DNA from: Nemania diffusa
Lineage: Eukaryota > Ascomycota > Sordariomycetes > Xylariales > Xylariaceae
Length of the DNA: 64,000 nt
Direction: 5' to 3'
Assembly (NCBI GenBank): GCA_038501195.1
Contig: JBBPUQ010000009.1
Span: 2,852,001-2,916,000, forward strand
Shown here: positions 1 through 11,814 of the stretch, piece after piece
Layout of the letters: every line of letters starts with the position of its first letter
Numbering within the stretch: position 1 is the first letter of the stretch
Translations under genes and position numbers: made by a program
The notes under the pieces: generated by a model
The model's input: the letters and a program-made list of their open reading frames with translations, nothing else
The model's database searches: none
What the model was told of the DNA's origin: nothing

Positions 1-103
1 TCCAGGGGATGGTAGTGGTCGTTGTTGAAGTAGGACGTTGAGATATAACCCCGTAAACGAAGAGCGATTGGATCAAAAGAACTGAGCGGATAATACTAGC
101 CAT
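1..103 (-). CDS. 5' end of a secreted-protein gene (partial)
   Basis: An ATG on the minus strand at 103-101 opens a frame that stays open to the window edge (34 codons). The first residues (MASIIRSVLLIQSLF) form a short basic N terminus followed by a hydrophobic core, and an A/S-type cleavage region ends near GVIS, which is the layout of a signal peptide. It is followed by RPTSTTTTT, a Thr-rich stretch like the O-glycosylated linker found at the start of many fungal secreted or wall proteins. No catalytic domain is in view, so the function is unknown. The call rests on the signal peptide alone. Confidence 0.5.
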   Translation of the reverse strand, partial: MASIIRSVLLIQSLFVYGVISQRPTSTTTTTIPW

Positions 104-1100
104 GACGTCTAGAGGTTAAAGGTGCTGGGGATATGCCTTGGTTGTGGGATTTCCTGACGATAGCAACTTGAAAGTAAACACATCAGAGAATTTGAACTAC
201 AATATATATGTTTAGAGAATGCGCATGAAGTCTCACATACGTACTCCCCTTCTCCTTTTCACTGCCATATTGAACATGGCTGAAGCAAAATTACCCTTGG
301 TTGATCATGGCCCTGATGCAGCTGCCCTGATCAGCTTGTTGCCTATTAGAAAAAAGGTTACCAAAGCTTAGTTCGGAAAGGATGTTGCTTGCTAGCTACC
401 AATTTCAGCGATTTTCTCGCAAGAGGAGAGCTGAGTTTACTAGGCTTCTCCGATAACCATATGTTGAGTTGGAAGGTTTAAGCTGCAATATTTCCTCGGA
501 TCGGGTTGCTTCTCAGCTTGCAATTTACGTAAAAACTAGGTAGGTTAGGTGTGTTATATTAACGGGTGTTGTGCAGGCTTGGCAACATGTAGGTATCTTC
601 AATGCTGCTGGTAAAGGAGCGGATTATTGAAAAGACTAAGGTCATTCAGCTGGCATCTTCAGCCTATCAAAATATGACTAATCCGTATAAGGTGACTAGA
701 TGCCATCGGTAATGTAAGACATACTTGGCAACTCCAAGCCCCGCTCTAAATAAGTAGACGTGGAATACCTAGGAGTATGAATGAGGTGCTTTGCTAACTC
801 TAGAGATAAGTCTCGATCTCATACCTTAGCTGGGTGCGATGAAGAGACACGGCCCATTTTCCTTTCTCGATGCGAAGTAAGCCTATAAGGGGTTTTTCAG
901 TAAAGAACCTTTCGCTCTATCGAATGCTTGATTCCGAGACGAAAAGGATGATCAACAAATAACCAAATTGACAGGCCATAATACTTGACAGCGTGTACCC
1001 ACACAACCTGACCAGTACCCCCCCTTGATCACCACACCACATCTCTAATCGGGTAGAATAAGTGGATGCGATCGGCAGCGCTAAATCGCTAGTACTAGTC
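104..1100. other. Intergenic, no gene seen
   Basis: Normal base composition. I find no long open frame, RNA gene or repeat. It holds the upstream region of the minus-strand gene at 1-103 and ends at the sharp change to AT-rich DNA near 1100. A GACCAGTACCCCCC motif at about 1009-1023 has an inverted counterpart at about 9300-9317 on the far side of the AT block. Confidence 0.6.
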
Positions 1101-4100
1101 GGCTCAATTTTAGTAAAATAAACAACTTTTTAAAAAATTGCAAAATAATTGCAACTTTTTTTATTACAACATTTTTTAAAAAAAATATATATTTGTTAAT
1201 CAATTATTAATTAATTATTATTTAATTATATATTATTTAATAAAGCAATAATAACAACTTTATTAATAACTAATAAATAAACTAATAATATATTTTTAAA
1301 TAATATAAGTTAATAATAAAAAGTTAATATTATAATTATTAAATTAATAAAGTTAAATAAATTATAATTTAGCAATAATAATAATTTAGTAATAATTAAT
1401 AAATAATTAATAAATAATCAATTAAAAATTAATTGTTAATTAATTATTAAAAACTAATAAAACTAGTTAAACTTTTTTAACTAAATAATTTAAAATTAAT
1501 ATTAATTTTATTAAAATTTAACAAGTAAATAAATCGATATATTGCTGCTAAAATATTTATTTAAATTTTAAGTTTTTTTAATTATTTAATTGTTAGTAAA
1601 ACTAAAGTATGCTATATTATATTAACGCAAAAAAAAACAAAAAAATAAATAGCAAAGTTTTTTGATTTAATATATAAATTAATTATTAATCGATTGTTGT
1701 TTAATTTATAATTAATTATTAATCGATTTTTATTTAAATATAATATTATAAATTAACAATAATTTTTTAAAAAAAAATTACAGCTTCGTTTTTTAATAAC
1801 GTTTAATATAATCAAATAATAATTAGTTATACAAAAATAAAAATATATAAATATATTAATTTTGAAATTTAAAATATAAAATATATTAAAATATTAAAAT
1901 CGATTTAAAATTAATTAAAAAAAATATAAATTAAAATAAAACAGCAAATTAATTAATAAAAATATATAAAAACTTTAATATAAATATTATTATTTAATTA
2001 TTAATTAATTGTTAATTAATTAATATAAATAGCTATATAAAAATATAAATGTAATAAAAAAAAGTAAATTTTATAAATTATATATAACAAACTATCGATT
2101 TAAAATTGTTAAAAAATCAAAAATAAAAATTATATTATAATTATATTTAATTAATATTTAATTAGTAATTAATAGCTAATCAATTATTACAAATAATTTT
2201 AGCAATATTTTAATATTTATTTTAATATATTTACTTGTTGTTTTTTTTATGCAAAAAAAGCAATATTTGCTATTTTTATACTAATATTTTACAACATTAT
2301 AATATTGCAATTAATTTATTGCAAAATATATTAGCTAAAAAAAAATCAATATATAGAATATTTTGTTATTATATAGTACAAAATATTAAATATTAAACTA
2401 AATATTATTAATATTTAATTTTTAATTAATTAATATTTAATTAAAAATTAATTACTAATTAATTATTATAACATATATATATTTTTAAAACTATAAAAAT
2501 ATAATTTAGTTATATTGCAATATAAAATAAAATATTTTTATTTTATTAGATTTAAAATTAAATTTTTATATATTATATATTAGTTATAAATATTATATAT
2601 ATTTACTGCTACTTTTAAATAAGTTAATTAATAGTTTAAAAGTTAAAATTATAAAACTAATTATAAAAATTAATAATTTTAAGTTATAATATAATAAGTA
2701 TTAATTTTTAATTAATTTTTAATTGATTATTAATTGATTGTTAATTAATTATTAATTAAATAATAATATTTTTAAAAAACTTTATTATATATATTTAATT
2801 AAAAAATTAAAATATAAACAAAAAGCTTATATTTTTTTATTTATTGCTTATTAATAGCAATATAATTTAATATTTAATATAAAAGTATTAAATATTATAT
2901 TTTTTAGTTGAATTAAATATAATAGTAATATAACAAATGTTTAAACAAATAAATAATAAATCAAATTAAATAAATAGTAATTAATTGTTAATTGATTATT
3001 AATTAATATATAATTAATTATAAATTATTTATTAATTAATTATAATATATTTAAGAAATATTTTAAAATATTGCAAATTTTATAATTATTTGTTTTAACA
3101 ATAAACAAGCTAAATTGTTTTAATTTTTACAAACTTATATAATTGATATAAATTATAAATATTTAATTAATTAAAAAAATTGTAAAATTATTTAAGCAAT
3201 ATATAACAAAAATATTAAATAAAATAAATAATTAATTGTTAATTAATTATTAATTGATTATTAATTAATATTAAATGTTATATTAATTTATATTATTATT
3301 AATTTAAAATTGATAAAAATATATATTTTTATGTTTTAAGCTGTTTTTTAAATTTTCAAAAATAAATAAAGTTATATTATTTTTTAAAAATATATTACTA
3401 ATGTATTAAATAAATTTATTAGTTTTATAATCGATTAAAACTAAAAACTATTAATAAATATATTATTATTAATTATTAATCGATTAAAAATTAATTATTT
3501 ATTAATATATATAAAACTAAAAATTTATTTATATAAAATTAATAGTTATTATAAAAAATAGCTTTAATATATTTAATAAATAATTCGATTTTATTTAGTT
3601 TATTACTAAAAAAAAGTTAAAAAATTAATTAATAAAGTAAATATATTACTATTTAATTATTAATTAATTATTAATTAATTGTTAATTAGTTATTAATTTA
3701 TTTAAACTTTAATTTAAAATCGCAAATAAAATATTATATTTAATTAATATATAAAGTTATTATATATATAATTTAAACAAAAGTTTTAAAAATTATATAA
3801 TTATTAAATAAGTAAATTTTATATATTGCTAATATTAAATTGTTAATTAATTAAAAATTAATAGCTAATTAATTATAAGCGATTAATATATTTAATATAT
3901 ATAAAACTAAATAAAACAAAAAGTACATTTTGCAATTTGTTACAAATTAAATTTTAATTGTTTATAAATAAACCGAAATAATTAGAAGTAATTATTTCGA
4001 ACAACAAATTCAGCTAAAGTACAATATTAAAAAAGCTATTTATATAAAAGTCAATATTAATATATTATAAAATATATTAAAAAATAAGTTTTATTTATAT

Positions 4101-5214
4101 ATTAATTGTTAATTAATTAATAATTAATTATAAATTAATTAACAATTAATTATTAAATAAAAAAAACTTTGATTTAGCAGCTATTTATTGAAAATATAAC
4201 ATTTTGTATTTTTATTAGTTTATATTTTTTACTAATAAAATTAAATATTTAACAATAAAAAATAATAAATATTTTTTATATTTTTATTATTAATCGATTA
4301 TTAATCGATTATTAATTAATTATTAATTGTAACTAATTGTAAAATTAAAAAAACAAAAAATTAACAGCAAATTGTTTTTATATTTACTAAGTTTATAAAC
4401 TAGTTTTAGCAATATTAAGTTTAATAATAGCTTTTAACTTTTTTTATTAATTACAAATAAAATAAAAAGCTTTTTATAATATAATATTTCTAGTTTAGTA
4501 TAATTGTTTAATATATTAATAAAATAACTATATAAAACAAAATAGCTAAAAAAATCAATATTAATTATTAATTAATTAACAATTGATTAATAATTAATTA
4601 TTAATTAATTACTAATTAAATATAGTTTATATTAAAATGTTATATTTGCTAATATAAATTTAAATTTTAAAAAAAATATATTATTAATACAACTAAAATT
4701 AAAAAAAAAATAAATATAAGCAGCAAAATTAAAAAATAATATAAAAAAGCTAGAATTGCTAACAAAAAAAAAAAAATTAAGTTTAATTTAAAATAAAAAA
4801 ATAAAAAAGAAAAACTAATATTTGAAAAAATATATAAATTATAATAATCGATTATTAATCAATAGATTATTAATTATTAATTGATTACTAATTAATAGTT
4901 AATCGATTAATAATTAATTAATAAACATTTCAACAGCTTTTTAAAAAAAAATTGAAATATATTGCTATAAAAAATTTTTTATTAAATAAATATATATTTT
5001 TAAATATTATAAATATATTTGTAAATAATATATATGTTATTAATTAATAGCTAATTGATTATTAATCAAATACTGCAGTTTATATTTAAAAAAAATCGTA
5101 GTAAATATTATATATATATATATTGTTAATTAATAGCTAATTAATTATTAATCGAAACATTAATATAAATAAAATAGTTTTGTTTTATATTTTAATATTT
5201 ATATAGTTATTTTA

Positions 5215-6060
5215 TTTATTTAAGTTATTATAGTTATTATTATTGTTTTATTTATTATAATTATTATAGTTATTATTATTATTTTATTTTTTATAGTTAT
5301 TATAGTTATTATATTTATTATAATTATTATATTTATTATATTTAATATAATTATTATAGTTATTATTATTATTTTATTTTTTATATTTATTATAGTTAAT
5401 ATAATTATTATATTTATTATATTTATTATAATTATTATATTTATTATAGTTATTATAATTATTATATTTGTTATATTTAATATAGTTATTATAGTTATTA
5501 TATTTATTATAATTATTATAATTATTATAATTATTATATTTATTATATTTATTATAATTATTATATTTATTATAGTTATTATAATTATTATATTTGTTAT
5601 ATTTAATATAGTTATTATAGTTATTATATTTATTATAATTATTATAATTATTATAATTATTATATTTATTATATTTATTATATTTATTATATTTATTATA
5701 GTTATTATAGTTATTATAGTTATTATAGTTATTATAATTATTATATTTATTATAATTATTATATTTATTATAGTTATTATATTTATTATAGTTATTATAA
5801 TTATTTTATTTTTTATATTTATTATTTTTAATATAATTATTATAGTTATTATAATTATTATAATTATTATATTTATTATAGTTATTATAATTATTATATT
5901 TATTTTAATTGTTATATTTATTATAGTTATTAAAATTATTATTATTATTTTATTTATTATAATTATTATAGTTATTATATTTATATTAATTAATATATTA
6001 ATTATAATTATTATAATTGTTATATTTATTATAATTTTTATAATTATTATAAATATTATT
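5215..6060 (+). repeat. 9-bp minisatellite, left arm of palindrome
   Basis: A tandem array of the 9-bp unit TTATTATAN, where N is G, T or A, with a few TATTTAATA variants and TTTATTTTTTA interruptions. It is the left inner arm of the 5005-7401 palindrome. No gene is called: there is no ATG-initiated frame, and the few stop-free stretches follow from the 9-bp period. Confidence 0.85.
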
Positions 6061-6489
6061 AATTAATATAATTCTTTTTTAATAAAAAAATATTAATATT
6101 TATTTAAATAAATTAATATATATAATTAATATATTGTTAAATTAAAATATACTATTTAAAATAATATTATATATTAAATTTAAAAATATAATAATAAAAC
6201 AATAAAGCTAGTTTAAAATTAATAAAAAAAAATATATTTAATATAAATTTTAATTTATTTTTATTATTTATTTTTATTTTATTATTAATAAAATTTAATA
6301 TAATATAATGTTTTTTTTTAATAAAATAATTTTTTTATTTAATTATATTATAAATTATTAATAATAAAATAATAATAATATTTATATTAAATATTATAAT
6401 TAATATTATAAAAAAGATTTATATAATATAATAATAATAAATTATATATAAATTAAATATATTTTTAATTTATTTATATATATAAAAAG

Positions 6490-7195
6490 AAAATAATAAA
6501 TATAATAATTATAATAATTATAAAAAATAAAATAATAATAATAACTATAATAAATATAATAACTATAATAATTATAATAATTATAATAAATATAATAACT
6601 ATAACAACTATAATAAATATAATAAATATAATAATTATAATAACTATAATAAATATAATAACTATAACAACTATAATAAATATAATAACTATAACAACTA
6701 TAATAAATATAATAAATATAATAATTATAATAACTATAATAAATATAATAACTATAACAACTATAATAAATATAATAAATATAATAAATATAATAATTAT
6801 AATAACTATAATAAATATAATAACTATAACAACTATAATAAATATAATAAATATAATAAATATAATAATTATAATAATTATAATAATTATAATAAATATA
6901 ATAATTATAATAACTATAATAAATATAATAACTATAACAATTATAATAAATATAATAATTATAATAAATATAATAAATATAATAATTATATTAAATATAA
7001 TAAATATAATAAATATAATAAATATAATAATTATATTAACTATAATAAATATAATAAATATAATAATTATAATAAATATAATAATTATAATAAATATAAT
7101 AACTATAATAACTATAAAAAATAAAATAATAATAATAACTATAATAATTATAATAAATAAAACAATAATAATAACTATAATAACTAAAATAAATA
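6490..7195 (+). repeat. 9-bp minisatellite, right arm of palindrome
   Basis: Tandem units of AATAAYTAT and AATAAATAT form, the reverse complement of the array at 5215-6060. Higher-order groups such as ATAACTATAACAACTATAAT recur several times between 6600 and 6860. Because the period is a multiple of three, one plus-strand frame (AAT-AAC-TAT and AAT-AAA-TAT codons) has no stop from about 6550 to 7110, but there is no start codon and I do not call it coding. Confidence 0.85.
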
Positions 7196-9189
7196 AAATA
7201 ACTATATAAATATTAAAATATAAAATAAAACTATTTTATTTATATTAATGTTTCGATTAATAATTAATTAGCTATTAATTAACAATATATATATATAATA
7301 TTTACTATAATTTTTTTTAAATATAAACTGTAATATTCGATTAATAATTAATTAGCTATTAATTAATAATATATATATTATTTACAAATATATTTATAAT
7401 AAAACTTATATTATATAATATTTAATTAATAATTAATAATAAATTGATTAACTTTAATTTTAAACTAAATATTTCTATTTTATTATTACTTTTAATTAAT
7501 TAATAATTAAAAAATAATTTAATATTAAATATTTATATATTTATTTAAATATACTAGTTAATATAAAAAATATAGTAATATTTATTTCTATATTTAAAAA
7601 TTTTGCTATTTATATAATAATTAATTAATAATCGATTAAAATTTGATGTTTTTTATTTATAAATTAAAACTTTTAATATTTTAGTTTTTGCTTTTTTATT
7701 AAACAAAATTTTAAAACATTTAAATATTTATATTTTAAAGTAATCAATTAATTATTTATTATTAATTAAATGTTAGTAGAAATATTTAAACTTTTTAATA
7801 CTGTTAAATTAGTATAATATATAAATAATTAATTAATAATTAATTAATTATTAAATTTTAAGTTTATAAGTTTTTTTTAAATAATTTATTTAATAACTAT
7901 AAATTTTATAGTTAAAGCTTTATTACTGTTAATAATACTTGTAAATATTTTTAAATTATTAAAAATACTGTTATTTATAACAGAAAGTTTATTATTAAAA
8001 TTTTTGTTAATAAGTAGTACAAATTTATTTCAAATTAAATATATACTATTAAACTTTTAAAAAAAACAGTTTATAATAATTAATTAATAATTAAAAACAA
8101 ATTAAATGTTAATCGAATATTAATCGAAATATATATTTTTAACTTTATAGCTAGCTATAGTATAATTTTTATATATATAGTTAATATAATAAACTAATTT
8201 ATATATAAAAATATTAATAATTTTACTATTTTATATAATAATTAATTAATAATTAATTAATAATCAAATTTTAATTAATATATACTTTATAATAAAAAAC
8301 TATAAACAATTAATTTTTGTTGAAATTAAATTTTTAATTTTAACATTTAATAGTATATTTATTAATCTAGCAGCAAAAAAACTTAATAAATATATTAATA
8401 ATAAATCAAATATTAAATTCAATTAATAATCAATTAAAAATCAATTATTAATTAATTAGTATTTATTTAAATAGTTCTATAGTAGCTGCTACAGTTATAT
8501 TTTTATTAATATATTTTATAATATATTTATAAAAATTTAATTTAATTAATAATTAATTAATAATTAAATAATAATTAAATATTATATTTTATAGTTAATA
8601 ATATAATATTATTTTATATTTATAGTTTTAAGTATAAATAATATAATTTTAAATATATAACTTTTTTTCAAATAGTTATATAAATTAAAAACTTAAAATT
8701 GTTTATACTATAATCGATTAATAATTAATTATTTATTAATTAATAATCAAATGTTGAATATTTATAATATTTAAACAAATAACAGTAAATTTGTTGTTTT
8801 TGTTGTTGTTACTGCTAGTATTACTTAAGCAAATATAGCAAAATAGCTTACTAAAAACAACAATAAAGTTTTTATTTTATAATTAATTAATAATTAAATA
8901 ATTATTAATTAATAATTAAATATTATATATTTTATTTTATTTAATTTATAAATAAATAAACTTTTTAAATATTTAATAAAAGCATTATATTTAATATATA
9001 TACGTTATATATATTAATAAATCAATTTTTAATCAATTTATTATCAATTATTAATCGATTATAAATTAATTATTATATATTTAACTTTTAAAGTTAAACA
9101 TTTAAATAGCAGTAATAATAACAGTAGTAATAATATTAGTAATAATAGTAAATAGTAAGAAGTAGTTATAAAAAAAATAGAAGTAAAAA

Positions 9190-9575
9190 AGATTGAAAGA
9201 AATAAAAGAAGTAAATTATCAACTAAGTAGCTACTGGTCGGGTGGGGGCACCTTTTACAATCCTATTGGTCAGAAGGTTGTTGCCTAATTATATGGGTCT
9301 AGGGGGGTACTGGTCGGATTGTCAGGCCCCTCCTTGACAGCTTGAGTTAAAGTTTAGAAGATGGCCATTAAGGAAGTGAGCTTCTCTTTAATGTTTAACA
9401 CGGTCTGTCGCCAAAGCACAGCGCCTCTAGTTTTCTCTTTCTGTCTGAAATTAGGGCACATCGATTTGTGATCCGAGTCTGCCACTGTACCTCGCAACCC
9501 TATTATGGAATGCCCTTATATTTTCTTGTATTTCGTGTATAGGTGGTTATTGTTGGAAAAGAAGAGACCAGCTGT
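9190..9575. other. Intergenic between AT block and F-box gene
   Basis: The AT block ends about here and composition returns to normal. The sequence CTGGTCGGGTGGGGGC near 9235 and GGGGGGTACTGGTCGG near 9302-9317 share a TACTGGTCGG-like core with the inverted motif near 1010. No gene is seen. This is the 3' flank of the minus-strand F-box gene. Confidence 0.6.
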
Positions 9576-11120
9576 TCAGCCGTAGAACTCTCCCCACGTT
9601 AAGAAGCATATAGTGGAAGGCTCGCCGTTCCTCTCCACCCCAATATTCTTCAACTGGGCGATCGTCGCCTCTGTTGGCCGCCAATTGTGGGCGTGGATGT
9701 ATACTCTCCAATACTTCGGGTCGTCGGCCTTGTCCACATCCCAGTATTCCAGACGGTGGAGGGCGGCAACACAGACCACTTGGAATGGCCAGTTGTCGTC
9801 GTTGTCGTAGTCGATGCGCAAGTTCGCGATCTCTAGCGCGGGCATGCGGGCGCAGCCCCGAGCAAATGCTGCGAGCAGCGCATTCAGCTTTTCTTCATTG
9901 GGCACTAAATCCAGCGTGTGGTAATCGATTTGCGATCGGGGAATTATGGCTTCTTGGTTGTCTTCGAAGTAGTCTGTGACCTCCTCAGGCGTTTGCTCGG
10001 CATCTGCGTAGCCAGGTGGTAGCTGGGTGTAGTCGATCAAACCCTCAGGTAATTCACTCGTGTCTATTTCGTCGACAGATCGAGGCAGAAAAAGCCAGCT
10101 TCCATCAGGGCTGCAAAGTCCCATCTCAACATGCAAACTCGCCGTCTGCTGCCAATAAGGCTGCTCCTCTGCGGCCGGTCCAGATTTGGGCGGGTCGAAG
10201 AGAGACGGATGAAAAGGGCCTTTCAGCGTGATGTTGGTGCAGTCTCTCGTCAGTTCTCGAATGGCACAGCTCACAGGATCGTGGGCGCCCTCTTCGACAA
10301 ACCTGGGCAGCTCTTGGCCGGGCTCACGGTGTAAGACCGGTTTCAGCAAGCAGGAGAAATCCCTCACTGAGGATGGCAAACGCACGGCTCGAATGCCCTC
10401 CACAAGCCCATCGCGATATTGCTTGTCAATAACGTAATAACGACCCCAATCATAACGGGACTCGTCGAGTGCCCAATAAACATGCTGTACCTCTGGCATC
10501 CGGGAAGTGAGTACCAGAGGCACTCGAGGATTCCAATAGCGGACACTGTTTCGAATGTCTACACTATGGACCCAGGGCAAAGCTGGAAAACTTTCCACAT
10601 CATCTGTGAGGTCTAGTAGCGAGAAGGTAAAGGGTTGAAGACCGTCCCCATTCTCGTCGGGTACATCCGGAGATGGAGCAGTGTCCAGATTCAAGGTGAC
10701 GTTTGGGAAGGTTTCGCTCCAGCCTCCGAGGAACTCCCATAGCCGTCGCAGCTGAGCTGTCGCAACTGCTTTGTCGGTCTGACGATCTTGATCCGTCTCA
10801 TAGTAGTTCTCCCTGCCATCCTCGGCTTCGGAGGGGCAAGGCGACACCAGTAGGACTACATGCAGGGTCCGTATGCTGGACTGTCTCCGTGGGATTAAAA
10901 TACGTTCGAATTCACTCAGTTCTTCATCGCTCGTCTTGATATTCAGTTCCTGAAAAGTGCGCCGTTCTACTGCGCGCTGGAAGCCGCGCGAGACAGCGGT
11001 AAGGGCCGGGAGTGTGAAGGGGAGATTGCGGTGCTCCCAAGGAGGGACACCCTCCTCGCCAACACGGCGAGGGAGGAAAGAGACAATGTTGTCGATGAGT
11101 TCTTGAGAAAGTTTGTCCAT
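9576..11120 (-). CDS. F-box domain protein
   Basis: A single uninterrupted frame of 514 residues if started at the second methionine. The first residues (MDKLSQELIDNIVSFLP) match the start of an F-box, in which the hydrophobic LP.EL...I..FL helix binds Skp1 in SCF ubiquitin ligases. It is followed by the fungal pattern LPALTAVSRGFQRAVERRTFQELNI, giving an F-box over about residues 1-60. The rest (to ...FLTWGEFYG) has no domain I recognise and should hold the substrate-binding part. An upstream in-frame ATG at 11165 would add 15 residues (MLHFLSLNAPFTQTT) ahead of the F-box. I prefer the ATG at 11120 because F-box proteins of this fungal type usually start directly at the motif. No intron is needed. 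Fungal genomes carry many such genes, so the target cannot be named. Nothing links it to the polyketide cluster. Confidence 0.8.
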   Translation of the reverse strand: MDKLSQELIDNIVSFLPRRVGEEGVPPWEHRNLPFTLPALTAVSRGFQRAVERRTFQELNIKTSDEELSEFERILIPRRQSSIRTLHVVLLVSPCPSEAEDGRENYYETDQDRQTDKAVATAQLRRLWEFLGGWSETFPNVTLNLDTAPSPDVPDENGDGLQPFTFSLLDLTDDVESFPALPWVHSVDIRNSVRYWNPRVPLVLTSRMPEVQHVYWALDESRYDWGRYYVIDKQYRDGLVEGIRAVRLPSSVRDFSCLLKPVLHREPGQELPRFVEEGAHDPVSCAIRELTRDCTNITLKGPFHPSLFDPPKSGPAAEEQPYWQQTASLHVEMGLCSPDGSWLFLPRSVDEIDTSELPEGLIDYTQLPPGYADAEQTPEEVTDYFEDNQEAIIPRSQIDYHTLDLVPNEEKLNALLAAFARGCARMPALEIANLRIDYDNDDNWPFQVVCVAALHRLEYWDVDKADDPKYWRVYIHAHNWRPTEATIAQLKNIGVERNGEPSTICFLTWGEFYG

Positions 11121-11814
11121 AGTGGTTTGAGTGAACGGTGCGTTTAGTGATAGGAAGTGCAACAAACGTAGAAATATTATCTAGATATGGCATGACAGGA
11201 TGGGTTTATCCGAGGCGCACTATTTACAGGGACTGACTGCCCAGGTCCACTGCCATCCCAGAGACCTAACCCTCTAAGGTTCATGTGGGATTGGATCCCC
11301 CGAGGTTCACATCGCTATAGCTCCCTTGTATTTGGGAAATCCCCTGAGGATTTTAAATTTTCTTGTTTGTGATGAGGGCATCACCTTAATTGCAGGGAGC
11401 AGATTGTCACGTGACCCCATGGTGGATGATCCACTGTAGGTAGCATATACGCATAGGTAGACACAGTGTCCTAATAGACCTACAGAATACATCATCAGAT
11501 TCACACACACCATGGGTAGCTACCTAACAGTAAGGTTGGTGACGTACCCTCAAAGTCTAAATTTAAGGTAATAGCACACGCGGTATTAGTGTACGCGTTA
11601 GCGGTGACTCAGGGGAGGGCCCTTCAGGGCACGCCCATAAGTGGGTCTTAGGATCTATAATAATAGATCACTTCCCACCTAGCCTAGCATAGTGACTGGA
11701 GAATATATGCACATACTGAACCCTACACACTGCTTACTGCGCTATTCGCATATTGTGCCTACCTTATTACGTCATATATGCAATTAACTCAACGTGATAA
11801 ACATTCTATCACAA
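11121..11814. other. Divergent intergenic region
   Basis: Lies between the minus-strand F-box gene and the plus-strand membrane-protein gene, so it should hold both promoters. I see only short chance frames. A plus-strand in-frame ATG at 11794 lies 21 bases before the start I prefer for the next gene. Confidence 0.5.

Larger units (their letters stand above)
5005..7401. repeat. Large imperfect palindrome (2.4 kb)
   Basis: The sequence from 5005 to about 5220 reappears as its reverse complement at about 7190-7401, nearly base for base, including unusual landmarks such as AATCGAAACATTAATATAAA and the TTTATATTTAAAAAAAAT run. Inside these outer arms, the 9-bp array at 5220-6060 is mirrored by its complement at 6490-7190. 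A central spacer of about 430 bp (6060-6490) is not clearly palindromic. Differences between the outer arms are mainly C/T and G/A, for example AATCGTAG against AATTATAG. The arms have therefore diverged since duplication and are not identical copies. Confidence 0.85.
1100..9190. repeat. AT-rich block with mirrored TTAATTAA-type blocks
   Basis: About 8 kb of almost pure A/T with no coding potential. Blocks of about 30-60 bp rich in TTAATTAATTATTAATTAA (often with ATCGAT at the joints) recur through it. In the left half they sit near 1195, 1420, 1700, 2000, 2165, 2440, 2730, 3000, 3250, 3480, 3670, 3860, 4130, 4300, 4590, 4880, 5050 and 5140. In the right half they sit near 7265, 7355, 7500, 7630, 7755, 7840, 8100, 8250, 8440, 8560, 8730, 8900 and 9045. 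The right-hand blocks read mainly as reverse complements of the left-hand ones, so the block looks mirrored about 6.2 kb. The DNA between them is not obviously repeated. Composition fits RIP-decayed repeat DNA, but CpG and CpA survive better here than in the 42-64 kb desert. Confidence 0.75.

Noticed and set aside
5005..7401. Palindrome as a fold-back sequencing artefact
   Set aside because: The arms differ at several positions by C/T and G/A, which a fold-back read of one molecule would not show. Raw reads would still be needed to be certain.
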